Shown here one piece after another: positions 1 to 7,837 of a stretch of DNA of 30,154 nucleotides. The stretch lies in contig CAVEJT010000007.1 of NCBI GenBank assembly GCA_963616135.1, positions 1 to 30,154 on the forward strand, read 5' to 3'. Every line of letters starts with the position of its first letter. Positions within the stretch are counted from its first letter, which is position 1. The notes beneath the pieces are model-generated. The model was given only the letters and a program-made list of their open reading frames with translations. It had not been told where the DNA came from and ran no database searches. The position numbers were made by a program, and so were the translations under genes. This DNA comes from UMGS1613 sp963616135 (GTDB lineage: Bacteria; Bacillota_I; Bacilli_A; RF39; UBA660).

Positions 1-686
1 GTACCATGATCGTGTACTTGTCCTTGTCTTTTTCCAGATTTAAATATACCAATTTTAAAAGTTATTTTAATTATTCCTTTATTTAATAATTCTATAAATT
101 TATCAAAAGAATAGGCTTCGTAAAAAACAATATCTTTATATTTAAAATATTCTTTGCCATTAACTGTCTTTTTTTCTGCTTCAACAAACGTTAAAAATCG
201 TAATTTTCTTTTAAATTTATCCTTAATTAATTTGAAAGACCAGCTAATCTCATCGTCTATTAAGTTTAAATCATTATTTAAAATGTTCAGTCTAATTTTT
301 TCTTCATCTGTATTTATTTTTATTGTTTGTTTATATTTTGCACCTAGGTTTGTAATTTTATTAGCAAACACATCACAATTTACGATTTTATATTGCTTGA
401 AATCTTTGTCTGGGTATCCATATTGTTTTCTTAATCTTTCAATTTCAAATAAATAATCACCATCGGGAGTGGCATTAAAAAGTGTTATATATGAATTAGA
501 AAAATTTCTATGTGCCTTTAATTCAAATATATTTAAATCAGGTATTTCTAAATTGTTTTCATCAGTATTAAACATAGATTCTAATGTGTATCCAATTCCT
601 GTACTTCCAACTCTTTTGCTTTCTATCCAGCCAATCTTTTTTATTTTGTCAAATTTTTCTTTAATTTTTAATATTTCATCTTTCAT
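1..686 (-). CDS. MvaI/BcnI-family type II restriction endonuclease (3' end cut by window edge)
   Basis: The reading frame is open from an ATG at 686 to the window edge, so about 228 residues are visible. The start is supported by GAGGTGA a few bases upstream. By family this is a monomeric restriction enzyme that cuts short CC-rich sites (MvaI: CCWGG; BcnI: CCSGG). Visible signatures are GWIESKRVGSTGIGYTLE (about residues 19-36) and then NNLEIPDLNIFELKAHR, which supplies D50, E55 and K57 of the PD-(D/E)xK centre. SYITLF follows, and near the edge comes the conserved HDHGT. I recall MvaI as about 246 residues, so roughly 20 C-terminal residues are probably missing. No methyltransferase is visible; a cognate one would have to lie left of the window. 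The exact recognition site cannot be inferred. Confidence 0.9.
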   Translation of the reverse strand, partial: MKDEILKIKEKFDKIKKIGWIESKRVGSTGIGYTLESMFNTDENNLEIPDLNIFELKAHRNFSNSYITLFNATPDGDYLFEIERLRKQYGYPDKDFKQYKIVNCDVFANKITNLGAKYKQTIKINTDEEKIRLNILNNDLNLIDDEISWSFKLIKDKFKRKLRFLTFVEAEKKTVNGKEYFKYKDIVFYEAYSFDKFIELLNKGIIKITFKIGIFKSGKRQGQVHDHG

Positions 687-785
687 AATTTCACCTCATA
701 TATATATCATACTATTTTAATTACCTAAATCCTTTTTTTTATAAAAAATTTTACATATTTCACTAAATGTACATAATGCCTTTAA

Positions 786-815
786 GATGAATTTTATTTG
801 CATCTGTGTTATAAT
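786..815 (+). promoter_or_regulatory. Promoter of the HD-domain dNTPase gene
   Basis: TATAAT at 810-815 is preceded by TGT, giving an extended -10. The -35 region (ATGAAT, about 787-792) is weak. The -10 lies only 17 bases before the start codon, so the leader is very short. Confidence 0.5.
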
Positions 816-832
816 AATATATGGTGATATCT

Positions 833-1954
833 ATGGATAATAAGATAATTGAAAATATGAAAAAAAATAATAAAAATTTGTCTAAATATGCTTGTAGAGA
901 TGAGGATGCTTATAGATTAAAGGATATAAAAGAAAGTTTTAGAACTCCTTTTTTTAGAGATATTGATAAGGTAATTTATTCTCTATCATATGTTAGATAT
1001 ATAGATAAAACACAAGTATTTACTAATAGAGAAAATGATATGATTAGTAAAAGAATGACTCATGTACAAATGGTAAGCAGAATAGCCCGTACGATAGGAA
1101 GAGCACTTAATTTGAATGAAGATTTAATTGAAGCTGCAAGTTTGGGGCATGATTTAGGGCATGTACCATATGGACATGTTGGAGAAAAAATTTTAAATGA
1201 ATTAAGTCAAGAGTATGGAGAGGGTTATTTTAATCATAATGTACAAAGTGTTAGAACTCTTTTAAATATTGAAAATAATGGATTAGGAAGCAATATAACT
1301 ATACAAGTTTTGGATGCAATTTTTTGCCATAATGGGGAAATTCTCAAAGGTGAATATGCTCCAGTAAAAAAAACAAAAGAACAATTCTTTGAAGAGTATA
1401 AAAAAAGTTATACTGACAAAAATATATTAAAGGAAGTAAAACCAATGACACTTGAAGGATGCGTTGTTAGAATAAGTGATATCATTGCATATATAGGTAG
1501 AGATATAGAAGATGCAGTAAGGTTGGGTGTTGTAGGACTTGAAGAAATACCAAAAGAGATTGTAGATGTTTTAGGTATTACTAATTCTGATATTGTAAAT
1601 ACTATTGTTACCGATATTATAAATAACAGTATTGATAAAAATTATATTAAAATGTCTTTCAATATAAATATAGCTCTTAATAAATTAATTAAATTTAATT
1701 ACATCAATATATATAATAAAGCAAATACTACTAAAGAATTAAATAATATTAAATTAATGTTTAAAAAATTGTTTGATTTGTATTATAAACAGGTAGTTGA
1801 AAAAGCTTATGATGAAGACATATTTAGGGTTTACTTACTTAACATGGATAAATCATATATAGATGAGACATCACAAGCTCGTAAAGTTATAGATTATATG
1901 GCAGGAATGACAGATGATTTCTTTATAAAGCAATATAAAAAATATTTTGAATAA
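833..1954 (+). CDS. dgt: HD-domain deoxynucleoside triphosphate triphosphohydrolase (dGTPase-like)
   Basis: Cytosolic metal-dependent phosphohydrolase of the dGTPase/SAMHD-like group, which cleaves dNTPs to nucleoside and triphosphate. The HD metal ligands are visible, numbered from the chosen ATG: H77 (RMTHVQ), H106-D107 (SLGHDLGHVPYGH) and a distal D216 (VVRISDIIAYIGRD). The length of 373 residues fits the family. An in-frame ATG at 821 exists, but GGTGAT at 823-828 is the ribosome-binding site for the ATG at 833. The gene stands alone and is transcribed in the same direction as the following LCP gene. Dgt is the nearest recognised family; related bacterial HD proteins may prefer other dNTPs. 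Confidence 0.85.
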   Translation: MDNKIIENMKKNNKNLSKYACRDEDAYRLKDIKESFRTPFFRDIDKVIYSLSYVRYIDKTQVFTNRENDMISKRMTHVQMVSRIARTIGRALNLNEDLIEAASLGHDLGHVPYGHVGEKILNELSQEYGEGYFNHNVQSVRTLLNIENNGLGSNITIQVLDAIFCHNGEILKGEYAPVKKTKEQFFEEYKKSYTDKNILKEVKPMTLEGCVVRISDIIAYIGRDIEDAVRLGVVGLEEIPKEIVDVLGITNSDIVNTIVTDIINNSIDKNYIKMSFNINIALNKLIKFNYINIYNKANTTKELNNIKLMFKKLFDLYYKQVVEKAYDEDIFRVYLLNMDKSYIDETSQARKVIDYMAGMTDDFFIKQYKKYFE

Positions 1955-1984
1955 TGTAAAGTTTATAAAAAATAATGTAGAAAA

Positions 1985-2014
1985 TATGAAATAAAATTTT
2001 TAACGTGATATAAT
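1985..2014 (+). promoter_or_regulatory. Promoter of the LCP-family gene
   Basis: An extended -10, TGA then TATAAT, lies at 2006-2014. A weak -35 (ATGAAA) is at about 1986-1991. The Shine-Dalgarno GGGTGAT follows at once, so the 5' leader is minimal. Confidence 0.5.
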
Positions 2015-2029
2015 TATAGGGTGATGTAT

Positions 2030-3751
2030 ATGAAAAAAAACAGAAAAAATTCAAAAAACAAAAAAGGAATATTTTATAAAGTGTTGAGTATATTACTTTT
2101 ACTTAATTCTTTAGGATTTTTGGGAGTTTTATTATATATAGATTTGCTTCCAACTAAATATTTAATTATTATAACAATTGTGATAGCTGTTATAAATGTA
2201 ATTTGTGTGCCATTTTTAAACTTTAAAAGATTAAAAAAGAAACCAAAAAATATAATTTCTGTCTTTTCAATAATTTTAATTTTATTATTTTCTATTGCTA
2301 ATTTTTATATTTGTAGAACTCTAGGAGTTTTATCTGGTAATGGTGATAGTAAATATAAACTAGAGCATTATTCAATAATTGTTTTAAAAGATTCAAAGTA
2401 TGATAAATTAAAAGATATTGAGGGTGAAACTGTTGGATTTTTTGAAAATTCAAAAGGATCGGAAGAGGCTAAAAAAAGATTAAGTAAGATGGTAATTGTA
2501 GATTATAAAGCATATAAGAATTCTGATTCTTTAGTAGAAGATTTATTGAATAAAAAAATAAATGTTATTATGATTGAGGATTCTATAAAGAAATTAGTTG
2601 AAGAAGAACATTCTGATTTTTCAAGTTTGACTAAAGAATTAACAAGATTTACTGTAAAAGTTAAAGTTGAGTCTACTTTAAAGGATGTCAAAGTCACTAA
2701 AGAACCTTTTGCAATTTATATAAGCGGTATTGATACTTATGGCGAAATTTCTTCTGTATCAAGAAGTGATGTTAATATTGTTATGCTTGTAAATCCATCT
2801 ACTAAACAAGTTTTATTAATTTCAATTCCTAGAGATTATTACGTTCAATTGCATGGTACAACCGGAGTTAAAGATAAATTAACTCATGCAGGAATTTATG
2901 GAATAGATATGTCGGTTAAAACTTTAGAAGATCTATTAGATACAAAAATTAATTATTATATTAAAGTTAATTTCACTTCTGTTATTGATATAGTTAATGC
3001 TTTGGGTGGAGTAGATATATATTCGGAATATACGTTTGTGTCATATTCTGGATATAGTTTTAAAGCCGGAATGAATAAAGTAGATGGTGAAGAAGCACTA
3101 GATTTTGTAAGGACTAGAAAAGCATTTGCTGATGGAGATAGACAAAGAGGTAAAAATCAACAAGCTTTAATAGAAGCCTTAATAAGAAAGGCTACAGACA
3201 AATCTATCATTACTAAATATAATTCTTTATTATCTGCAATAGATGGTAAATATCAAACTAATATGAGTATAAAAAAAATAACAGCACTAATTAAAATGCA
3301 GTTAAATGATATGCCTAAATGGAATGTAACTTCTTATAGTTTATCAGGTACTGATAGTAGCAATTATACTTATACATATAATCAATTATTATATGTAATG
3401 GAACCAGATAATGAAAGTGTTGAAAGTGCAAAAAATTTAATTAATAGTGTTTTAAGAGGAAATGTATTAGATTCTACTTATAACAATATTAGTGATGAAT
3501 CTAATAGTGTAAAAAAAGTAAATTCTAATCAAGCTAATAATAATTCAACACCTAAACAGGAGGTAAAACAAGCCTCTAAAGAAATCGAAAAAATAGAAGA
3601 AGAAAAAAATGAAAATGATAATTTAAATAATGATGACAAAACCGATGAGTCTAAGACAGAGACTTCTAAATTAGAAGACGATGATCAGAAAAAAGAGCAA
3701 GATGAAAAAGAATCTAAAGTAGATGATTTTGAGAATGTTATTAATAAATAA
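2030..3751 (+). CDS. LytR-CpsA-Psr (LCP) family cell-wall glycopolymer ligase with extra extracellular domain
   Basis: LCP proteins attach teichoic acid-like or capsular polymers from lipid carriers to peptidoglycan at the outer face of the membrane. Three hydrophobic helices occupy about residues 12-95. A roughly 110-residue segment follows (about 105-215) that reads like a lobe of a solute-binding protein: YSIIVLKDSKYDKLKDIEG, a VGFF strand, and INVIMIEDS. The LCP domain then covers about 225-395, with GIDTYG, RSDVNIVMLVNP, SIPRDYYV and FVRTRKAFADGDRQRGKNQQ carrying the conserved Arg/Asp residues. The tail of about 80 residues is Lys/Glu/Asp-rich and low-complexity. Start: an in-frame GTG/ATG lies upstream, but GGGTGAT at 2019-2025 fits ATG 2030. 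The gene ends in a terminator shared with the convergent rnr gene. Confidence 0.88.
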   Translation: MKKNRKNSKNKKGIFYKVLSILLLLNSLGFLGVLLYIDLLPTKYLIIITIVIAVINVICVPFLNFKRLKKKPKNIISVFSIILILLFSIANFYICRTLGVLSGNGDSKYKLEHYSIIVLKDSKYDKLKDIEGETVGFFENSKGSEEAKKRLSKMVIVDYKAYKNSDSLVEDLLNKKINVIMIEDSIKKLVEEEHSDFSSLTKELTRFTVKVKVESTLKDVKVTKEPFAIYISGIDTYGEISSVSRSDVNIVMLVNPSTKQVLLISIPRDYYVQLHGTTGVKDKLTHAGIYGIDMSVKTLEDLLDTKINYYIKVNFTSVIDIVNALGGVDIYSEYTFVSYSGYSFKAGMNKVDGEEALDFVRTRKAFADGDRQRGKNQQALIEALIRKATDKSIITKYNSLLSAIDGKYQTNMSIKKITALIKMQLNDMPKWNVTSYSLSGTDSSNYTYTYNQLLYVMEPDNESVESAKNLINSVLRGNVLDSTYNNISDESNSVKKVNSNQANNNSTPKQEVKQASKEIEKIEEEKNENDNLNNDDKTDESKTETSKLEDDDQKKEQDEKESKVDDFENVINK

Positions 3752-3783
3752 AAAGGGTTTAAGCATAACTTAAACTCTTTTGT
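3752..3783. terminator. Bidirectional terminator between LCP gene and rnr
   Basis: AAAGGGTTTAAG and CTTAAACTCTTT form a stem with loop CATAA, with A-rich and T-rich flanks on the two sides. The hairpin contains the stop codon and last codons of rnr and serves both convergent genes. Confidence 0.7.
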
Positions 3784-5873
3784 TTACCTATTTGGAAATT
3801 AATTGTCCTATTTTCTTTACTAGCATCTTTAACAAGTACTATTACTTTATCACCGATTTTATATTTATTTTTTGTGTTTTTTCCTATTATTAGTTTTCTA
3901 TCATTATCAAAACTATATTTATCATCTAACATGTTTTCAAAACTTACTTTACCAGATATATTATTGTTTGTTTTTACAAACATACCGTGTTGATATATCT
4001 CACTTACTATTCCTTCAAATCTATCTCCTATATGATCTTCCATATATTCAGCCATTGCCATAGCTTTTCCTTCGTTTTCCATATCAAAATCTATTTTTTC
4101 TAATTTAGATGCAGATTTACTTATTTCATTTAATTCATTTTCTAAATTATCTATGCTTTCTTTGCTATAATCAAAATCATTTAATTCAGATATTACTGTA
4201 TGAATCATAAAGTCAGCTACCCTTCTTATAGGAGAGGTAAAATGACAATATAAAGGTAATTGTAGAGCAAAATGACCACAATTTAAAATATCATATTTAG
4301 CTCTTTCCATTGCCTTTAATAAATAACTTCTAAATATACCATTTGAGTCTACCTTTTTTATTTGTTCAAGAATATTATTTATTGAGTATTCATTTATTGA
4401 TTTGCATTTATTAATGTTAACTCCAGATGCTTTTAATAAATCTATAATTGAATTAATTTTTTCTTCTTTTGGATATTCATGTACTCTAAATATAAAAGGT
4501 AACCAAGAATAATTTTGTGCTACCGTTGTATTTGTTATGACCATAAAATTTTCAATTAATTTCTCGGCAGTACCTCTTTCATCGGTTTTAAAATCAATTG
4601 GTTTTCCATAATCGTTTTGTATAAGTTTTATATCAGAAATATCAAAATCAAGATAATTTCTTTCTTCTTTTTTTCTTTCTAGGATATTATTTAATTCGTT
4701 CATTATTTTTAGTTGATCTAGAAAAGGTGTATATTTATCCAATGTTTCTCCACCTAAAACTTTGTTAACTTCACTATATTTCATAGCTTTTCTAGAATTA
4801 ATAACTGAATCATAAATATTATAATTAACGATATCACCGTTTGAATTTATTTCCATTTCACAAGATTTAGTTAATCTATCTACTCCTTCATTTAAAGAAC
4901 AAATACCATTTGATAAAATGTGAGGAAACATAGGGATGCAGGTATTGTTTATATAATGGCTTGTACATCTATTTAATGCTTCATCAAATAGTTTTGACCC
5001 TCTCTTAACATAATGACTTACATCGGCAATGCTTACGATTAATTTGTAGTTACCATTTTCTAATTTTTCTACAAAAATTGCATCATCTCTATCTTTTGTA
5101 TCATCACAATCTATAGTAAATATTTGTTTTCCCCTTAAGTCAATTCTATTTACAATATCTTTAGAGCTTACTTCATTTGGTAATTTATTTGCTTCTTCTA
5201 ATACCTCTTTTGAAAAATCTATAGGTACATTGTATTTGATGGCTATTAATCTAACATCTATTCCAGGGTCATTTTTATGACCAATTGTCTTAATTATTTC
5301 TGCTTTGTAACAACCATTTTTTAGTTCAGTACTAACATTTACTAATACCATTTGACCATCTACTAAGTTTCTTAGTTCATTTTTATTTATATCGATTTTT
5401 ATATGTTCATAGTTATTGTAGGGTTTGAGATTTATTCCATTTTCATCCATTATAACTTGATATATAATATTACCTGTTTCTCTTTTCAAAATACTTTTAA
5501 TTTTTCCTTCAAAATTTTTGTTTCTACCATTTGTAATTGAATGAACAATAACTGTATCCCCATTTAGAGCACCATTTAAGTTTTCATTATTAATAAATAT
5601 AGTATAACCATCTTTGGTATGTACAAAACCATTACCTGTTTTGTTTATTTCTATTTTTCCATAGGCAAAACCTAATTCATTAGTAAGTATTCTATAGCCT
5701 TTCTTATCGTCAAAAAACAAACTTCCGTTTTCAATAAGAGTGTCAATTACCCTATTAAAAATTTCCGTTTGTTCTAAGCCCCTAATATTTAATTTCTTTT
5801 TGATTTCATTTAATGTGTGAAATTTATTTTCTTTTTTTAAATATAACATAACTAATTTTGATAATTCTTCCAT
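3759..5873 (-). CDS. rnr: Ribonuclease R, 3'-5' exoribonuclease
   Basis: Processive hydrolytic 3'-5' exoribonuclease that degrades structured RNA, in the cytosol. Layout from ATG 5873 (704 residues): N-terminal winged-helix-like region about 1-60; cold-shock domains about 65-200; RNB catalytic domain about 240-570; S1 domain about 620-690 (GDRFEGIVSEIYQHGMFVK). The RNB metal-binding motif reads TIDCDDTKDRDDA, giving D255, D261, D263 and D264. FRVHEYP and HFTSPIRRVADFMIH, also typical of RNase R, are present. An in-frame Met lies 8 codons upstream, but AGGAGTG is placed correctly for ATG 5873. In many Firmicutes rnr lies with smpB and secG; here its neighbours are an LCP gene and an ABC-F gene. 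Confidence 0.95.
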   Translation of the reverse strand: MEELSKLVMLYLKKENKFHTLNEIKKKLNIRGLEQTEIFNRVIDTLIENGSLFFDDKKGYRILTNELGFAYGKIEINKTGNGFVHTKDGYTIFINNENLNGALNGDTVIVHSITNGRNKNFEGKIKSILKRETGNIIYQVIMDENGINLKPYNNYEHIKIDINKNELRNLVDGQMVLVNVSTELKNGCYKAEIIKTIGHKNDPGIDVRLIAIKYNVPIDFSKEVLEEANKLPNEVSSKDIVNRIDLRGKQIFTIDCDDTKDRDDAIFVEKLENGNYKLIVSIADVSHYVKRGSKLFDEALNRCTSHYINNTCIPMFPHILSNGICSLNEGVDRLTKSCEMEINSNGDIVNYNIYDSVINSRKAMKYSEVNKVLGGETLDKYTPFLDQLKIMNELNNILERKKEERNYLDFDISDIKLIQNDYGKPIDFKTDERGTAEKLIENFMVITNTTVAQNYSWLPFIFRVHEYPKEEKINSIIDLLKASGVNINKCKSINEYSINNILEQIKKVDSNGIFRSYLLKAMERAKYDILNCGHFALQLPLYCHFTSPIRRVADFMIHTVISELNDFDYSKESIDNLENELNEISKSASKLEKIDFDMENEGKAMAMAEYMEDHIGDRFEGIVSEIYQHGMFVKTNNNISGKVSFENMLDDKYSFDNDRKLIIGKNTKNKYKIGDKVIVLVKDASKENRTINFQIGKQKSLSYA

Positions 5874-5895
5874 ATACACTCCTACTTCCATAATC

Positions 5896-5925
5896 ATTTT
5901 ATCATATTATAAAATTGAAAGTAAA
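5896..5925 (-). promoter_or_regulatory. Promoter of rnr
   Basis: On the minus strand, TTTACT (5925-5920) is followed after 18 bases by TGA then TAAAAT (5901-5896), an extended -10. It lies directly upstream of the rnr ribosome-binding site. Confidence 0.5.
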
Positions 5926-5935
5926 GCAAAAATTA

Positions 5936-5975
5936 AATTTAATATTTAATTCACAATGAAATATAATATTAAATT
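5936..5975 (-). terminator. AT-only hairpin after the ABC-F gene
   Basis: AATTTAATATT (5936-5946) and AATATTAAATT (5965-5975) form a perfect 11-base inverted repeat with an 18-base loop. On the minus strand it is followed by TTAATTTTTG. It lies 18 bases after the ABC-F stop codon. The stem is entirely A/T, so its efficiency as a terminator is uncertain. Confidence 0.4.
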
Positions 5976-5992
5976 AAAAATATATATGCGAA

Positions 5993-7621
5993 TTATATCG
6001 ATTTTTTTTTGTTTAATTGTTCATAATGCATAACGATGTTTCTATCATAATCCATAATTTTTCCACTTGGTAATAATAACATTCTTTTTATATTTAAATT
6101 ATCTACAAATTCTAAATTGTGTGATACTACAAGTATGGTTCCTTCAAAATCTTTAAAAGTGTCAGCTATAATTATTTGAGTCATAGGATCTAAGTGGTTA
6201 GTAGGTTCATCTAAAAGTAATGTATTAGCGCCACTTAAAGATATTTTTGCTAAAGCAACTCTACTTCTTTCTCCTGGAGATAAGATGTTGATTTTTTTAT
6301 ATACATCATCTCCTGAAAATAAAAATCCACCAAGAATTTTTCTTAATTCATATTCTTCTTTGTTAAATTCATTAAAATTTTCTATAATAGTTTTATTGTT
6401 TTCTAGTGTTTCATGTTCTTGAGCATAGTATGCTATTTTAGTTTTTTCACCGATCATTACCTCACCAGAGTTAGGTGTTAAATAATTCATAATTAGTTTT
6501 AATAGAGTTGTTTTACCAATACCATTTTCACCTACTATTAAAAATTTTTCACCTCTGCTTAAATCGAAAGTTAAGTTTTCATATAATAAATTATCACTTG
6601 TATATCCAAATGTTAAATTCTTACAAGCAAGTGGTATAGAATAACTAGGGTAATCAATTTTCATTTTAATTTTTGCATATCTATCGCTTTTTTCTAGCAC
6701 AACCTTTTCTTTTTCTAACCTTTCAAGTTTTTTAATTCTATCTTTAGCGATATTAGCTTTTTTTTCATTTCCTCTAATATATTTACTAATTATTATTTTT
6801 AATTTTTCTTCTTCTTTTATTTGTTTGGCATAAAGTTTTTCTTGTGCTATTTTTCTTTCATTTTTCACTTCTATATATTTTTTATAATTGCCGTTAAAAA
6901 ATTCAATGTTGTGTTTAATTTTATCTATATGTAAAGTTTTATTTGTTATTTCATTTAAAAAATCAGTGTCATGGGAGATAACAAGAACTAATCCATGATA
7001 TTTTTTTAAGTAGTTTATAAGATAATCTTTTGTGTCAATGTCAAGATGATTAGTAGGTTCATCTAAAAGCATTATTTCAGGTTTTGAATATAACAATCTT
7101 GCAAATGCAATTTTAGATTTTTGGCCACCAGATATATTTTTCAATTTTAAATCTAAAAGATTATTGTCAATATTCATTCCTGTTATAATTTTTAATAAAG
7201 TGTTTTCAGCATTATATTCATCATAATAAATTAGTTTATCTTGAATTTTTGAAACCTCTTTTAGTTTTTGTTTCATTTTTGAATCATCGTTAATTAAAGC
7301 TATTTCTTCATACAGTTTTGTTAATTTGCTGTTTAATTTTTCTATAGGTCTGCCAAGCAATAAATATTCAAATACAGTTATATCATCATTTGGAATTTCA
7401 TCGGTTATAACTTGAGGTAAAAAACCAATAGTTGAATTATTTTTAATAATTATTCTTCCACTATCAGGTAATACTTTACCTAGTATTACATTAAATAATG
7501 TAGATTTGCCCGCCCCATTAACACCAACAATTCCAACTTTATCATATTCATTTATTTTGACTGAAACATTATCAAATATTGTTTGCAATCCAAAAGATAA
7601 ACAAAGATTTTGTATGTTCAT
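5993..7621 (-). CDS. ABC-F family ATPase (ribosome-associated; possible antibiotic-resistance type)
   Basis: Soluble protein with two ATP-binding cassettes and no membrane segment. ABC-F proteins bind the ribosomal E site and either regulate translation or protect against 50S antibiotics. Cassette 1 has Walker A GVNGAGKST (about 33-41), signature SGGQKSKIAFARLL and Walker B LLDEPTNHLD. Cassette 2 has GENGIGKTT, signature SPGERSRVALAK and LLLDEPTNHLD. The linker between cassettes (about 225-335) is Lys/Glu-rich and helical, as in the P-site tRNA-interaction motif. The 542-residue length is typical. GGAGGT fits ATG 7621 rather than the in-frame ATG 12 bases upstream. A long leader with a terminator hairpin precedes it (7622-7802), a pattern typical of drug-inducible ABC-F genes. 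Which subfamily it belongs to cannot be settled by eye. Confidence 0.9.
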   Translation of the reverse strand: MNIQNLCLSFGLQTIFDNVSVKINEYDKVGIVGVNGAGKSTLFNVILGKVLPDSGRIIIKNNSTIGFLPQVITDEIPNDDITVFEYLLLGRPIEKLNSKLTKLYEEIALINDDSKMKQKLKEVSKIQDKLIYYDEYNAENTLLKIITGMNIDNNLLDLKLKNISGGQKSKIAFARLLYSKPEIMLLDEPTNHLDIDTKDYLINYLKKYHGLVLVISHDTDFLNEITNKTLHIDKIKHNIEFFNGNYKKYIEVKNERKIAQEKLYAKQIKEEEKLKIIISKYIRGNEKKANIAKDRIKKLERLEKEKVVLEKSDRYAKIKMKIDYPSYSIPLACKNLTFGYTSDNLLYENLTFDLSRGEKFLIVGENGIGKTTLLKLIMNYLTPNSGEVMIGEKTKIAYYAQEHETLENNKTIIENFNEFNKEEYELRKILGGFLFSGDDVYKKINILSPGERSRVALAKISLSGANTLLLDEPTNHLDPMTQIIIADTFKDFEGTILVVSHNLEFVDNLNIKRMLLLPSGKIMDYDRNIVMHYEQLNKKKSI

Positions 7622-7629
7622 GTGTACCT

Positions 7630-7673
7630 CCATTTTAAATAAAAGACTAACACTGGTAGTGGTTAGTCTTTCA
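7630..7673 (-). terminator. Attenuator-like terminator in the ABC-F leader
   Basis: On the minus strand AAAGACTAAC and GTTAGTCTTT form a 10-pair stem, extended by ACT/AGT across one bulged base, followed by TTTTATTT. It ends only a few bases before the GGAGG of the ABC-F gene. A terminator in this position, inside the gene's own leader, suggests conditional readthrough. Confidence 0.75.
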
Positions 7674-7696
7674 CTTGATATTTTGTATCAATTTAT

Positions 7697-7753
7697 TTAA
7701 CGAACTAAAAGTTCGAATCTTTCAAATGGCACGGAAACAGAACGAGTTTCCAA
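7697..7753 (-). CDS. Putative 18-residue leader peptide upstream of the ABC-F gene
   Basis: A TTG-initiated frame encodes METRSVSVPFERFELLVR followed by TAA, located between a good promoter and the terminator hairpin of the ABC-F leader. An upstream AGTGGT about 9 bases before TTG could act as a weak ribosome-binding site. The composition (Arg, Pro, Val, Ser, Glu) and the higher G+C of this stretch are unlike the surrounding AT-rich non-coding DNA. Two small hairpins overlap the frame (GGAAAC/GTTTCC and CGAAC/GTTCG), as expected for ribosome-mediated attenuation. Translation is inferred, not shown; the non-ATG start is the main weakness. Confidence 0.45.
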   Translation of the reverse strand: METRSVSVPFERFELLVR

Positions 7754-7802
7754 ATTTTAATTACCACTTTTTTTATGATATATTCCACATAAATATAATA
7801 CT

Positions 7803-7831
7803 ATTTTAACATAGTTTTTACCATTTAACAA
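7803..7831 (-). promoter_or_regulatory. Promoter of the ABC-F leader transcript
   Basis: On the minus strand TTGTTA (7831-7826), a 17-base spacer ending in TGT, then TAAAAT (7808-7803). The -35 begins 6 bases after the recombinase stop codon. The predicted leader is about 175 bases. Confidence 0.65.
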
Positions 7832-7837
7832 CTATCT

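Noticed and set aside
154..720. Hydrophobic plus-strand frames opposite the restriction enzyme gene
   Set aside because: They lack ribosome-binding sites, and the opposite strand has an uninterrupted frame matching MvaI/BcnI endonucleases.
7705..7730. tRNA T-arm-like GTTCGAATC followed by a GGCAC on the plus strand, which could be a tRNA 3' fragment left by integration
   Set aside because: The T-stem has only four pairs, no acceptor strand or other arm is present, and it does not match the tRNA-Trp end.
7670..7780. A 27-codon GTG-started frame and a five-codon ATG frame (MWNIS) in the ABC-F leader
   Set aside because: Neither has a ribosome-binding site; the five-codon ATG would be nearly leaderless. 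The TTG frame has better coding character, but these are not excluded.
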